Of a stretch of 41,857 bases of DNA, positions 27,868 to 36,181 are shown one piece after another (position 1 is the stretch's first letter; each line of letters opens with the position of its first letter). The stretch is from Fuerstiella sp. (GTDB taxonomy: Bacteria > Planctomycetota > Planctomycetia > Planctomycetales > Planctomycetaceae): NCBI GenBank assembly GCA_022843805.1, contig JALHMY010000089.1, positions 1 through 41,857 of the forward strand, read 5' to 3'. Position numbers and translations under genes: made by a program. The notes beneath the pieces are model-generated. The model was not told the DNA's origin, made no database searches, and saw only the letters and a list, made by a program, of their open reading frames with translations.

Positions 27868-28725
27868 TCAGATTTCCCATGCATGGACAGCCAGCACCGG
27901 GCAGGGAGCGTGGTGCAGTACCTGTTCGGTTGTGGAACCTCGCAGAGCATCCAGAAATCCATGCCGACCGCAGGTCGTCATCACGATCAGGTCAGCTCGC
28001 TGATCGCTGGCTTCACTGAGAATGGTGTCCACCGCGTTTCCCGGTCTGTTCGCCCAGTGCCATTCGACGAATTTGGATGAAGGCAGCTGCGGTGCCGGCT
28101 GCCCGGCCGGATCGCCCACATGCAACAGTCGGATGCCACAGGTGCGCGTGCAAAGAGCATTTACAATATCGGCTGCAACTTCGACGGCTGGCTGGGGATG
28201 AGGAACCGCATCCACGGGCAGCAAAATGCGGTGCAGGTGACTTTCACCTGTCTCCGCATCAATGAAACCTCGGACCCCGAAAGGAATAAACAGAGTCGCC
28301 CCGTTTGTACGATTGTTGACTTTTTCGGCGACTTCCCGATGTAACCAGCGATCGAGTCCCTGGCGCTGGTGGGTGGCCAGTACGATGAGATCTGCGGGGT
28401 GATGTTCCAGGTGCCGCAGTATGCCACTGGCCGGATTATCGTCGTCGACGGCTGCCTTGTGGATCGTGACTCCCAGATGCGAAACATCGGATCGGTGAGC
28501 GTCCTCTGGCAGCATTCCCCATTTGTGAAAGAAATCACGCACCGAGGGGAAACTGTGCCAGTCCGGCCTCCCTCCTTCCGGATCCACATGCAGAATAGTC
28601 AGTGATCCCTGAGTCGCGTGAGCCAGCTTCAGCGCATGAGCACATGCTGTATGGCTTCCGTGCGAGAAGTCAGTGGGATGCAGGATGTTGCCGATGGAAA
28701 TAGAATATCGAGCAATTCGGGTCAT
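27868..28725 (-). CDS. Tandem-domain universal stress protein
   Basis: A 285-aa protein of two UspA domains. Domain 1 (about 10-145) starts ILHPTDFSHGSHTACAHAL; domain 2 (about 155-283) starts ILLPVDAVPHPQPAVEVA and ends in TTCGRHGFLDALRGSTTEQV followed by CPVLAV, the glycine pattern of nucleotide-binding Usp proteins. Domain 1 lacks a clear version of that glycine pattern and may not bind nucleotide. AAGGA lies about 11 bases before the ATG. It follows two cytochrome genes on the same strand (54-base gap to the nearer), so co-expression with them is likely. Confidence 0.92.
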   Translation of the reverse strand: MTRIARYSISIGNILHPTDFSHGSHTACAHALKLAHATQGSLTILHVDPEGGRPDWHSFPSVRDFFHKWGMLPEDAHRSDVSHLGVTIHKAAVDDDNPASGILRHLEHHPADLIVLATHQRQGLDRWLHREVAEKVNNRTNGATLFIPFGVRGFIDAETGESHLHRILLPVDAVPHPQPAVEVAADIVNALCTRTCGIRLLHVGDPAGQPAPQLPSSKFVEWHWANRPGNAVDTILSEASDQRADLIVMTTCGRHGFLDALRGSTTEQVLHHAPCPVLAVHAWEI

Positions 28726-28779
28726 CGAAATGCCGGTCCTTCTGCATGCCTGTGCTGCTGATGATTGTGCATCGCCCGG

Positions 28780-29298
28780 TCACCGGGTGGTCGCGAGTTG
28801 CAGTTCGGATGGCGGTCTGTTGATTGCGACTCGCGGAGTCCGTACGTGCTGATGGCAGTTTGCACAACAGGTCATGAGTCGGTTAAAGGCGAGTATTGTT
28901 CCTTCGCCATCTTCGCTGGCAGCCATTCGATTCAGAAATTCTGCCGACGACACAAAATCGGCCGTATCCTGAATGTATGATGGGCTGGCCATTTGCTTCC
29001 ATGCCGCATGACGACTCAGGTCAACCATCGTTGCTGCATTGTCCTGAATTTGCTGGAACCTGTTGGTCATGACTCCTTCAAGAGTCAGCTGAGCGGCTTT
29101 CAGCTTCTTCTCCATAAACTCTTCCACATCGCGTTTGCGCGGAGCTGCAGCAATATCATCATCCCCTTTTTGCGCGTATGGCTGAGCCCGGTTATCGGAT
29201 GCCAGCATCAGCAGACCGGTAATCACAATGACACCGCAAACCATCCGAAGGACGGTCGTTCGTAAGATCACCATTACACATGAACTGCGGTCCGTCAT
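28780..29298 (-). CDS. Small monohaem c-type cytochrome, cytochrome c'-like (paralogue B)
   Basis: A 172-aa exported protein with signal segment LRMVCGVIVITGLLMLA (about 14-30) and haem motif CANCH (Cys145, Cys148, His149) near the C-terminus. The helix EFMEKKLKAAQLTLEGVMT corresponds to the shared first helix of paralogues A and C. An extra cysteine sits just before the haem motif (TCCANCH). ATG 29298 has GGAG 9 bases upstream. It lies between paralogue C (122 bases upstream) and the universal stress gene (54 bases downstream), probably one operon. Confidence 0.85.
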   Translation of the reverse strand: MTDRSSCVMVILRTTVLRMVCGVIVITGLLMLASDNRAQPYAQKGDDDIAAAPRKRDVEEFMEKKLKAAQLTLEGVMTNRFQQIQDNAATMVDLSRHAAWKQMASPSYIQDTADFVSSAEFLNRMAASEDGEGTILAFNRLMTCCANCHQHVRTPRVAINRPPSELQLATTR

Positions 29299-29420
29299 TG
29301 TCTGATACTCCGAACGTGCCGGTAACCCGGTATGAACCTGAAACACGAATTAGATTTGAGGACGATTATGACCGACGCATCGATCTGCCGCCTGATGCAA
29401 CGCCACGCAAAGAGAGCAAA

Positions 29421-29975
29421 CTATGGTTTTGGGACGGCTTTAAAAGCCGACACCAGTGCTTTTCGAAGCTCGGCGTCATCGGGAGACCTGAGGGAAGCGT
29501 CTCCATTTTTTGCGACAATGGTGTTACGTACCCATTCGTGGCACTTGAGGCATGTCATTGTGGAATTGATCCATGCCAGCGATGTGCCATCAATCGACTG
29601 AGCCTTCGCCTTTTCCTTCATATCGCTGACCGCGTCAACGAATTCGGTACTGTAGCGACGGTAAAGCATGTCGTTCGATGCACGCCATTTTGCTTCCGTG
29701 CTCATCTTCAGCAATGTGTCTGCCCCCTGCTCCACCATGGCTAAATCATCGGTCACCAGGCCTTCAAGAATTTTGTTGGATGCGTCCAGCTTTTGCCTCA
29801 TAAAGCTGCGAAGCAATGGTTCGTCATCTTTTTTTTGTGTTAGAACAGGGGCCGCCGAAATTGCCGGCTTTCTGACCTCAGCCTGCTGGCCTCCCACCGA
29901 GCTGACCATGACGCCAACAACCATTATGCTCAACAGACCAGTGCCATACCTGGCGACGTTCATTCGGTGGATCAT
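29421..29975 (-). CDS. Small monohaem c-type cytochrome, cytochrome c'-like (paralogue C)
   Basis: A 184-aa exported protein. The signal peptide (GTGLLSIMVVGVMVSSVGG) is followed by a charged linker, the shared helix SFMRQKLDASNKILEGLVT and the haem motif CLKCH (Cys142, Cys145, His146). A 38-residue charged tail follows the haem site and is absent from paralogue A. ATG 29975 has AGGA about 8 bases upstream; the longer frame from 30110 is not signal-like. It is the first gene of the minus-strand group C, B, Usp and faces the MoxR operon across a shared 431-base region. Confidence 0.85.
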   Translation of the reverse strand: MIHRMNVARYGTGLLSIMVVGVMVSSVGGQQAEVRKPAISAAPVLTQKKDDEPLLRSFMRQKLDASNKILEGLVTDDLAMVEQGADTLLKMSTEAKWRASNDMLYRRYSTEFVDAVSDMKEKAKAQSIDGTSLAWINSTMTCLKCHEWVRNTIVAKNGDASLRSPDDAELRKALVSAFKAVPKP

Positions 29976-30174
29976 CACATGCTTCCTAATCGAAATCCGG
30001 GAGTGACAGGTCGAAGATGCCCCTGTCAGAATATCGTCAACATCGGTACCGAAAACAGATTCCGCAAAAGCTGGACCGCACAGTAGAATTCTGCCAGTCT
30101 GTATCCCCACTGGGCTAAAACTCAGTGTGCCAACAGCTCCAACTCTAAGACTGAGTGACTGTTAGGTTTGATCG

Positions 30175-30209
30175 TCAACACGCTATCAACAACTTATCAA
30201 CAGTTGATA
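30175..30209. promoter_or_regulatory. Phased TCAAC repeats ending in a palindrome: candidate operator
   Basis: In the 431-base divergent region 29976-30406, TCAAC occurs at 30175, 30186 and 30197, exactly 11 bases apart, so all three face one side of the helix. The last copy is part of the perfect palindrome TATCAAC-A-GTTGATA (30195-30209). An ACTCAGT/ACTGAGT inverted pair lies nearby (30120-30156). This looks like a regulator binding cluster for the cytochrome or the MoxR operon. The rest of the region holds no gene I support. Confidence 0.5.
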
Positions 30210-30406
30210 CTGAATCTAAAATGTGACTGGAAGTGGATCGAAGTGTGCGTATTAGCGCGCTGTGCGGCTGGTGTTGCACTCCTGAGGATGCATGCCGGAC
30301 TGAAAACTATCTAAAGCACAGGGTGATCGTTAGACTCGCTGACTCCCCTGGACTCGCCTGTTTTGCTCTGAAAACAACTGTTTGTGTTGCCGTGGAAACA
30401 TACCGG

Positions 30407-31414
30407 ATGAATGTGGATGATCAACTGAAGCAGCAGCTGGACGAATTTCGTGCAGATTTTCACAGACTGAGGTCGGAAATCTCGAGAGTGATCGTCGGTC
30501 AGCAGGAGATTTTGGATGACATGCTGATTTCGCTGATTGCGGGGGGACATGTGTTGCTGGAAGGTGTGCCGGGGCTCGGCAAGACTCTGACAGTGCGGAC
30601 GCTTGCTGAAGCTCTGCATCTCGCCTTTCACCGGATTCAGTTTACTCCGGATTTGATGCCCGCGGATCTGCTGGGAACAAATGTGCTGGCAGAAACGACT
30701 GATGGGCGGAAGGTGTTTGAGTTTCAAAAGGGTCCGGTGTTCGCCAACGTGCTTCTTGCGGACGAGATCAATCGAGCGACACCGAAAACGCAGTCAGCCC
30801 TGCTGGAGGCCATGCAGGAACAAAGCGTCACGGTGGCGGGTGTGACTCATCGGCTGGCTGAGCCTTTCTTTGTGATGGCAACTCAGAATCCTCTGGAGAT
30901 GGAAGGCACATATCCGCTTCCTGAAGCTCAGCTGGACCGATTTTTTTGTAAGTTGCTCGTCCGGTATCCGAGTGTCAGTGATCTTGAAATGATTCTGGAC
31001 CGAACGACGGAATCACAGAAGCCGAAAGCGGATGCCGTGATGACGGGCGAGCGAATTCTGGCGATGTCGGACCTGTCGCGAAGAATTCCGATCGCCGCGG
31101 AAATTCGCCGTTATGGAATTGCACTGGTGGTAGCGACACACCCGGAACATCAGCTGGCCGCCGGATCGGCCAGAAAATTCGTTCGTTATGGTGCAAGCCC
31201 GCGAGGACTCCAGGCTCTGATTCTTGGCGCGAAGATTCGAGCGATTCTGGACAATCGCTGTCATGTTTCCCGCGATGATCTCAGAAGGATGGCAGCTCCA
31301 GTACTCCGGCATCGACTAATTCTGAACTTCGAAGGTCAGGCCGAAGGTATCAGTACCGATGACGTGATTGCGGAAGTCATCGCCCAGGTTTCCGAAGATG
31401 TGCTGACTGCTTAA
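30407..31414 (+). CDS. MoxR-family AAA+ ATPase
   Basis: A 335-aa chaperone-like ATPase. Walker A is GVPGLGKT (53-60); Walker B is LLADEINRAT with Asp119-Glu120; sensor region VMATQNPLEMEGTYPLPEAQLDRF is typical of MoxR. The C-terminal lid (about 230-335) completes the protein at normal length. Members work with VWA-domain partners in activating or assembling other proteins; the DUF58 gene 15 bases downstream is the usual partner. ATG 30407 is chosen because the protein then begins at normal length; the frame is open to 30233, but those residues are not MoxR-like. Confidence 0.95.
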   Translation: MNVDDQLKQQLDEFRADFHRLRSEISRVIVGQQEILDDMLISLIAGGHVLLEGVPGLGKTLTVRTLAEALHLAFHRIQFTPDLMPADLLGTNVLAETTDGRKVFEFQKGPVFANVLLADEINRATPKTQSALLEAMQEQSVTVAGVTHRLAEPFFVMATQNPLEMEGTYPLPEAQLDRFFCKLLVRYPSVSDLEMILDRTTESQKPKADAVMTGERILAMSDLSRRIPIAAEIRRYGIALVVATHPEHQLAAGSARKFVRYGASPRGLQALILGAKIRAILDNRCHVSRDDLRRMAAPVLRHRLILNFEGQAEGISTDDVIAEVIAQVSEDVLTA

Positions 31415-31429
31415 AGGCTGATCTGCAGC

Positions 31430-32305
31430 ATGCTGTTTCCTTCCGACTTTCTGACTCGTCTTGAATATCTGTCGATCATGTCGAAGCGGGTATTTCGCGG
31501 TTCACTTCTTGCTCAGCGACGATCATTGCAGATGGGCCAGGGTATCGAGTTTTCGGAACATCGTGAATATCAGCCCGGTGACGACCTGCGCTATCTGGAC
31601 TGGAACGCCTATGCGCGCCATGGGGATCTGCTGCTGAAACGATTTCACGAAGAACGCGATCTGCATGTCTGTGTGATGCTGGACTGTTCCCGCAGTATGG
31701 CGTTCGGCAGTCCTCCCAGGTTTGATTTTGGGCGGCAGCTGGCAGCGGCCCTGGCGTATATTGCTCTTTCAGATCAGGATCGTATCTCCATCGTGGGCTT
31801 TGCTGATGGTATTCTGGCCGAACTGCCGGCAAGTCGGGGAAAATCGAGCATCCTGTCGGTCATGAAATTTCTCGAGCAGCTTGAAACAACGGGAACTGAT
31901 ACAAATCTTGGGCGAGCTGTGCACAGTTTGCTGTCTCGTGGTTCAGGGCCCGGTCTTGTCGTCGTGATCAGCGACCTGTTCGATGAGCACGGATTTCAAA
32001 CGGGACTTGATCAGCTGCGTTACCGGCGATTCGATACACATGTCCTGCAGCTGTACGATCCGCTGGAGGCTGCTCCGAATCTGGCTGGCGATGTGGAGAT
32101 GATTGATATGGAAACGGGCACTGTTCGGCAGGTTACCGTGACGGAGAAAAGTCTTCAGCTTTACAGACAGTTGTTTGAGCAGCATCAGCAGGCTGTCAGA
32201 GACTATTGCCGCCGCTATTCGCTTGGATGTACTCAGTCACCGGCCAACGTGAGTTTTGACCAGCTGATTATGCAGATGATGCGTGAATCCAGCGATTCGA
32301 AATGA
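31430..32305 (+). CDS. DUF58 domain protein (VWA-like)
   Basis: A 291-aa protein with the DUF58 signature EYQPGDDLRYLDWNAYAR (about 46-63) and a VWA-like fold. The MIDAS-type motif is DCSRS (85-89). It has no N-terminal membrane segments, unlike many DUF58 proteins, so it should be cytosolic. It follows the MoxR gene by 15 bases, a standard pair. The membrane VWA (BatA/BatB) and transglutaminase genes that usually come next are missing: repeat array 3 begins 12 bases after the stop. Confidence 0.94.
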   Translation: MLFPSDFLTRLEYLSIMSKRVFRGSLLAQRRSLQMGQGIEFSEHREYQPGDDLRYLDWNAYARHGDLLLKRFHEERDLHVCVMLDCSRSMAFGSPPRFDFGRQLAAALAYIALSDQDRISIVGFADGILAELPASRGKSSILSVMKFLEQLETTGTDTNLGRAVHSLLSRGSGPGLVVVISDLFDEHGFQTGLDQLRYRRFDTHVLQLYDPLEAAPNLAGDVEMIDMETGTVRQVTVTEKSLQLYRQLFEQHQQAVRDYCRRYSLGCTQSPANVSFDQLIMQMMRESSDSK

Positions 32306-32316
32306 TGGGCCGTCTT

Positions 32317-32997
32317 GCCGCGGGTTGCACTCAACGCGGCCCCAATAACACCCGCACCCCGCCGTTCACCGGCCCCCTCCCGATCCTGCTTCGCTCGCTC
32401 GACCTCCCCCAGCTTCGCTGGGGGAGGAGGTTATCATAACCTCCCCTCCCGCGCAGCGCAGCGGAGTGGGAGGGGTCGGCCGTCAGGCCGGGGGAGGGTC
32501 CGCCGCGAGTTGCACAGACCGCCGTCCCAAAAACACCCGCACCCCGCAGTTCGCCAGCCCCCTCCCGAGCTTGCTTCGCTCGCTCGACCTCCCCCAACTT
32601 CGTTGGGGGAGGAGGTTTCTATAACCTCCCCTCCCGCGAAGCGAAGCGGAGTGGGAGGGGTCGGCCGACAGGCCGGGGGAGGGCTCGCCGCGGGTTGCAC
32701 TCAACGCCGCACCAATAACACCCTCGTCCCGCAGTTCGCCAGCCCCCTCCCGAGCTTGCTGCCGCTCGCTCGACCTCCCCCAACTTCGTTGGGGGAGGAG
32801 GTTTTAAAACCCTCCCCTCCAGCGGAGCGAAGCGGAGTGGGAGGGGTCGGCCGTCAGGCCGGGGGAGGGTCCGCCGCGAGTTGCACAGACCGCCGTCCCA
32901 AAAACACCTGCACCCCGCCGTTCGCCAGCCCCCTCCCGATCCTGCTTCACTCGCTCGACCTCCCCCAGCTTCGCTGGTGGAGGAGATTCTAAAAACC
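32317..32997 (+). repeat. Repeat array 3: one partial and three full units
   Basis: A partial unit opens at about 32317; CCTCCCCTCC blocks follow at 32440, 32625 and 32811, with periods of 185 and 186 bp. The long stems read AG/CT, AA/TT, AA/TT and AG/CT next to the CTTCG loop, and the last has a G-to-T mismatch. The CGGCC stem loops vary (GTCA, GACA, GTCA). The array fills the whole gap between the convergent DUF58 and esterase genes; its last base touches the esterase stop codon. Frames open through it are not considered genes. Confidence 0.93.
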
Positions 32998-33942
32998 TTA
33001 CTTTGCGGGGCTGTTCAACTGGTGGATCGCTTCTGCAAATTTGTGGCCGAGGTCGAGGTAGCCGGGGGAATCATAGTGCCAGGGATCGGAATAGCCATAT
33101 TCGTCGGTGCTGTCGACGAGGGCGGCCTTTTCATCCTTTTTCACAAAGTCTGCCTGTGCCTCACGAACAATGGTCCCGAATTCCCACACTTTGCCATTGG
33201 CCTGATCTTTTGCGTAATCATCTTTTCCGGAGTCAGATATTCGGCCGATCGCCACGGGTATGTCGTCCTCCCGCAGTGATGCTCGGATGAGGTCCATCAG
33301 CCGTTTCAGATTTGATTCATATCGCTTTGCAATTTGCTCATTCCCTGCATCGCTTTCCCCCTGCATCCAGAGAATGCCTTCCGGGTTCAGGGTGTCAGTT
33401 TCTCCATCGCCGTCGATGTCCCGGGTTGCAAATGCGTATCGCAGTGTTGCGAGGAAGTGGTCGTACTGATTGATGTTGCTGTCAGGCTGGTCGCCGGAAT
33501 GGAAATCCGGTTCCCAGCAGCCGAACGTTTTGGCAGCATCGGCATCTGAAGCGATCGACGTTCCACCTCGGGAATATTTAATGATGGCGATGTTCGAGCT
33601 CGGGTCGAGTTCCTTCAGTTTCCTTGCGAAGGAAAGTTCCACTCCAAATCGATCAGAGTACGCATTCTTTGTTCCGTCGGATGTAAAACCTGCCCCATGT
33701 CCTGGTCGGAGTGTTGCCCATAGTCCCCGGCCATCAACTGGTTTACCATCGAGCCCCTGATTTCCATGAAAAATCATCACGCCCTCAACGGGTTCTGCAT
33801 CAGTTGCCTGCAGATCTTTGACGTATCCAAAGCCATCCATGTTGGACTGGCCGCCGAGGAAATAGACCTTGAAATCTTTTCCATGGGCGGCCGAAGTGCA
33901 GAGACAAGTCAGTCCGATTAAGCAACGGAAATATCGATTCAT
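32998..33942 (-). CDS. Secreted CE6 / sialate O-acetylesterase-like SGNH hydrolase
   Basis: A 314-aa carbohydrate esterase-like protein. A signal peptide (first 22 residues, MNRYFRCLIGLTCLCTSAAH) precedes KVYFLGGQSNMDGFG with nucleophile Ser33. WMQGESDAG supplies the second family block, and SDPWHYDSPGYLDLG has the Asp286/His289 pair of the catalytic triad. It should deacetylate a polysaccharide or sialic-acid-like sugar outside the cytoplasm; the substrate is unknown. GGGAG lies about 8 bases before the ATG. Its stop codon abuts repeat array 3. Confidence 0.92.
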   Translation of the reverse strand: MNRYFRCLIGLTCLCTSAAHGKDFKVYFLGGQSNMDGFGYVKDLQATDAEPVEGVMIFHGNQGLDGKPVDGRGLWATLRPGHGAGFTSDGTKNAYSDRFGVELSFARKLKELDPSSNIAIIKYSRGGTSIASDADAAKTFGCWEPDFHSGDQPDSNINQYDHFLATLRYAFATRDIDGDGETDTLNPEGILWMQGESDAGNEQIAKRYESNLKRLMDLIRASLREDDIPVAIGRISDSGKDDYAKDQANGKVWEFGTIVREAQADFVKKDEKAALVDSTDEYGYSDPWHYDSPGYLDLGHKFAEAIHQLNSPAK

Positions 33943-34106
33943 GGATCAGCTCCCGGAAGTCAGAATATAAAACCCGAGAGGGAACTGTGAATCACTGAGG
34001 GTCAGCTGTCCAGTCTGCACTCGACTTGTATCCGAACTCAACATGAGTTTCAGCGCTGTCATAAAGGAGAAGATGCTGAAGGATCTTCGCTGGGTCAATA
34101 CGTCGT

Positions 34107-34144
34107 GAAGCCAACTCGCCACTGAGATCGGGCGAGCTGGCTTC
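34107..34144. terminator. Strong hairpin downstream of the minus-strand repeat protein gene
   Basis: GAAGCCAACTCGCC pairs with GGCGAGCTGGCTTC: 14 bp with one mismatch and a 10-base loop. It lies 103 bases beyond the stop of the gene at 34247 in the 304-base gap 33943-34246. No T-run follows on either strand. The rest of the gap shows nothing I can name and must contain the esterase promoter. Confidence 0.45.
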
Positions 34145-34246
34145 AGGTTAACGGAAGTGGTTGAGTGTTTTTTCAGTCACACACAGCGACATCTGCAGGG
34201 CGAGGCCTTCATTCGATCCAGGCATCAGGGATCACTGCAACAGGAA

Positions 34247-35203
34247 TTATGGGAGCAGGATTTCGAATTCCTTGATTTCCAGTTTGGTTCCGCCCGTGAT
34301 TCCGTAGTCTTCAAAGGTGTCGGAGCCTGCTCCGCCTTCGAAAATTGCGTCATACCCGGCAGATACGTTCATCCCGGTTACTTTGTCAGTGTCGGAGTCG
34401 AGGCTCACGATCAGGTTCTTTCCAGCGGCCACGTCCATCAGCTGAACGATATCATTGCCAGTGCCTGTGAACACTCCAATGTCTTCCAGTGTGGTCACTT
34501 CAGCCATGGTCACACGATCAGCACCGAAGTCCGTTGAAACGGCCAGCAGAAGAGCTTCGACGGTGGTCAATGTAACCTGGTCCGCTCCACCTTTCGTTTC
34601 AACAGAAACTTCGCCGCCAGCGGCCAGTGTGGTCAGTGCCACGGTATCGTTGGCATCGTCGCCGATGACCGACACGTTAAAACCGACCGTAGTGTTGATA
34701 ACCGTGGCGCTCAGCGTGCCAATGCCACCATCAACATACAGGTCCTGACCGACGACTGTCCCTTCAATTCGGACTGTGTCGTTCCCAGCAGCACCTTCTA
34801 TGGACAAATTAGCGCCCACGACGATGGGCGCGGCACCAGGGACTGTGAGTCGGTCTGCTCCATCACCGAGGTTAACGAAGAGATCATTGGCAATCTGCAG
34901 GCCTCGCAGAGTAAGAACATCGTTCCCACCACCCATAAGGATCTCAGCGGCATTGAGCTGAAGTCGGGGGAAGCGAGCGGATGCAACACCGTTGACCAGA
35001 GTGCCGTTCTGACCGGTCACAATGACGTCACCGGCTGTGTTTCGTGAAATAACGATCTGATTTGCCGCGTTATCTCCCGCGATCACCAGCAGCGAGCCCT
35101 CGACCGTTGCCTGAACGCGATTCGCCATTGCATTTCCGGATATTCCGGCAACAGCGACAATTCCCATAACAATCCTGACGCCGAATTTCAAAAACTTCTT
35201 CAT
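34247..35203 (-). CDS. Secreted Gly/Asp-rich repeat protein
   Basis: A 318-aa exported protein. A signal peptide (MKKFLKFGVRIVMGIVAVAG, cleavage near AMAN) is followed by about ten imperfect repeats with GGGNDVLTL, GDGADRLTV, GAAGNDTVRI, GGADQVTL and GTGNDIVQL, similar to RTX/haemolysin-type calcium-binding or beta-solenoid proteins. The nonapeptides are degenerate and spaced by beta-strand-like segments (DLFVNLGD, NLSIEGAA), so I favour a beta-helix. There is no catalytic domain. GGAAGG lies upstream of the ATG. Probable surface or extracellular protein; function unknown. Confidence 0.88.
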   Translation of the reverse strand: MKKFLKFGVRIVMGIVAVAGISGNAMANRVQATVEGSLLVIAGDNAANQIVISRNTAGDVIVTGQNGTLVNGVASARFPRLQLNAAEILMGGGNDVLTLRGLQIANDLFVNLGDGADRLTVPGAAPIVVGANLSIEGAAGNDTVRIEGTVVGQDLYVDGGIGTLSATVINTTVGFNVSVIGDDANDTVALTTLAAGGEVSVETKGGADQVTLTTVEALLLAVSTDFGADRVTMAEVTTLEDIGVFTGTGNDIVQLMDVAAGKNLIVSLDSDTDKVTGMNVSAGYDAIFEGGAGSDTFEDYGITGGTKLEIKEFEILLP

Positions 35204-35473
35204 CGCAAATACCTTCCCTCTTTAATCTATCGCCTGATTGGCTGCTTCAAACTCAGTGGCCCTGACGCTGAACGTCAGCATCTCTTGTCCTTGCCTCGTT
35301 AAGGCCAGTTCTCTGCAGCGGTCCGCCAACAATTTCAGAAAGAAAAGTCAAATCTGGTTTTAGCGGCAATCCCGGAAAAAATCGGTTACCAGCGATCTGA
35401 GTGTCCTGGAAACATGGCGATGTCCCGCTAATAATGGACGAAGCCCCGCTCAAGGCTCGTCAGAAGGCAAAAA

Positions 35474-36076
35474 ATGCACACCTCATCCTCATTCACATCA
35501 CCAGGCGCTGAATGCTCCGAAGCCGCGAGCGACCGGGAGCTCGTGCGCCAGATACAGCAGGGAAGCGATCAGGCAGCCACCCTTTTGTACGAAAAATATG
35601 CAGTTCGTCTTAAAAAGCTGGCCGACCGTCAGATGTCGACGGAAGTTCGACGGGTAAACGAGCCGGAAGACATCGTTCAGAGTGCATTTCGCAGCCTGTT
35701 TCGCGGAGTGAATTCCGGCTGTTTTGATGCACCGGAGGGCCGGTCTCTGTGGAGCCTTCTGACAGTAATTGCCATTCACAAGGTTTGTCGGAAGGCGACG
35801 CGGGACCGCAACGTCTCTGCAGTTTCGCTCAACGGCGAAAACTCTGACGCACCGGAAGTATTTGATTTTCCCGATGGGCTTTCACCAGAACAGTTCGAGG
35901 CTTCTCTCCGCGAAGCGATCGAAGGTCTTCGGCCTGGAGAGCAATCAATCGTTCAGCTGAGGGTTCAGGGGTTCACTGTTGAGGAGATCAGTGATCGGCT
36001 TCAAATGAGCTGTCGGACGATTGAACGCACACTGCAGCGTATTCGCGAAAAACTGGCTGACGAGCTTTCACTGTGA
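35474..36076 (+). CDS. ECF RNA polymerase sigma factor (second copy type)
   Basis: A 200-aa ECF sigma factor. Region 2 is DRELVRQIQQGSDQAATLLYE through NEPEDIVQSAFRSLFRG and the following WSLLTVIAIHKVCRK; region 4 is LRPGEQSIVQLRVQG followed by the helix-turn-helix FTVEEISDRLQMSCRTIERT. It belongs to a different subgroup from the factor at 959, with under half the residues alike by eye. AAGG lies about 7 bases before ATG 35474. It is followed at 105 bases by a kinase gene, repeating the sigma/kinase order of 959-5790. Confidence 0.93.
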   Translation: MHTSSSFTSPGAECSEAASDRELVRQIQQGSDQAATLLYEKYAVRLKKLADRQMSTEVRRVNEPEDIVQSAFRSLFRGVNSGCFDAPEGRSLWSLLTVIAIHKVCRKATRDRNVSAVSLNGENSDAPEVFDFPDGLSPEQFEASLREAIEGLRPGEQSIVQLRVQGFTVEEISDRLQMSCRTIERTLQRIREKLADELSL

Positions 36077-36132
36077 AAATCGCAAAAAAAAAGATTCATG
36101 GCGGGAGAGGCCGTGGTAATGGCCTTTGACTA

Positions 36133-36159
36133 TTGATCATCAACATTGTTGATCAGCAA
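36133..36159. promoter_or_regulatory. Imperfect palindrome between sigma factor and kinase
   Basis: TCAACA-T-TGTTGA (36140-36152) is a perfect inverted repeat extended outward with two mismatches to 27 bases. It sits in the leader between the sigma stop (36076) and kinase ATG (36182). It could be an operator for separate control of the kinase or an RNA hairpin. The TCAAC element also occurs in the cluster at 30175-30209. Confidence 0.45.
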
Positions 36160-36181
36160 AATTGTTCTTCGCGCGAATCTT

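Noticed and set aside
30194..30202. DnaA box (TTATCAACA) and a replication origin
   Set aside because: One mismatch to the consensus, no further clear boxes, and no dnaA, dnaN or gyr gene nearby.
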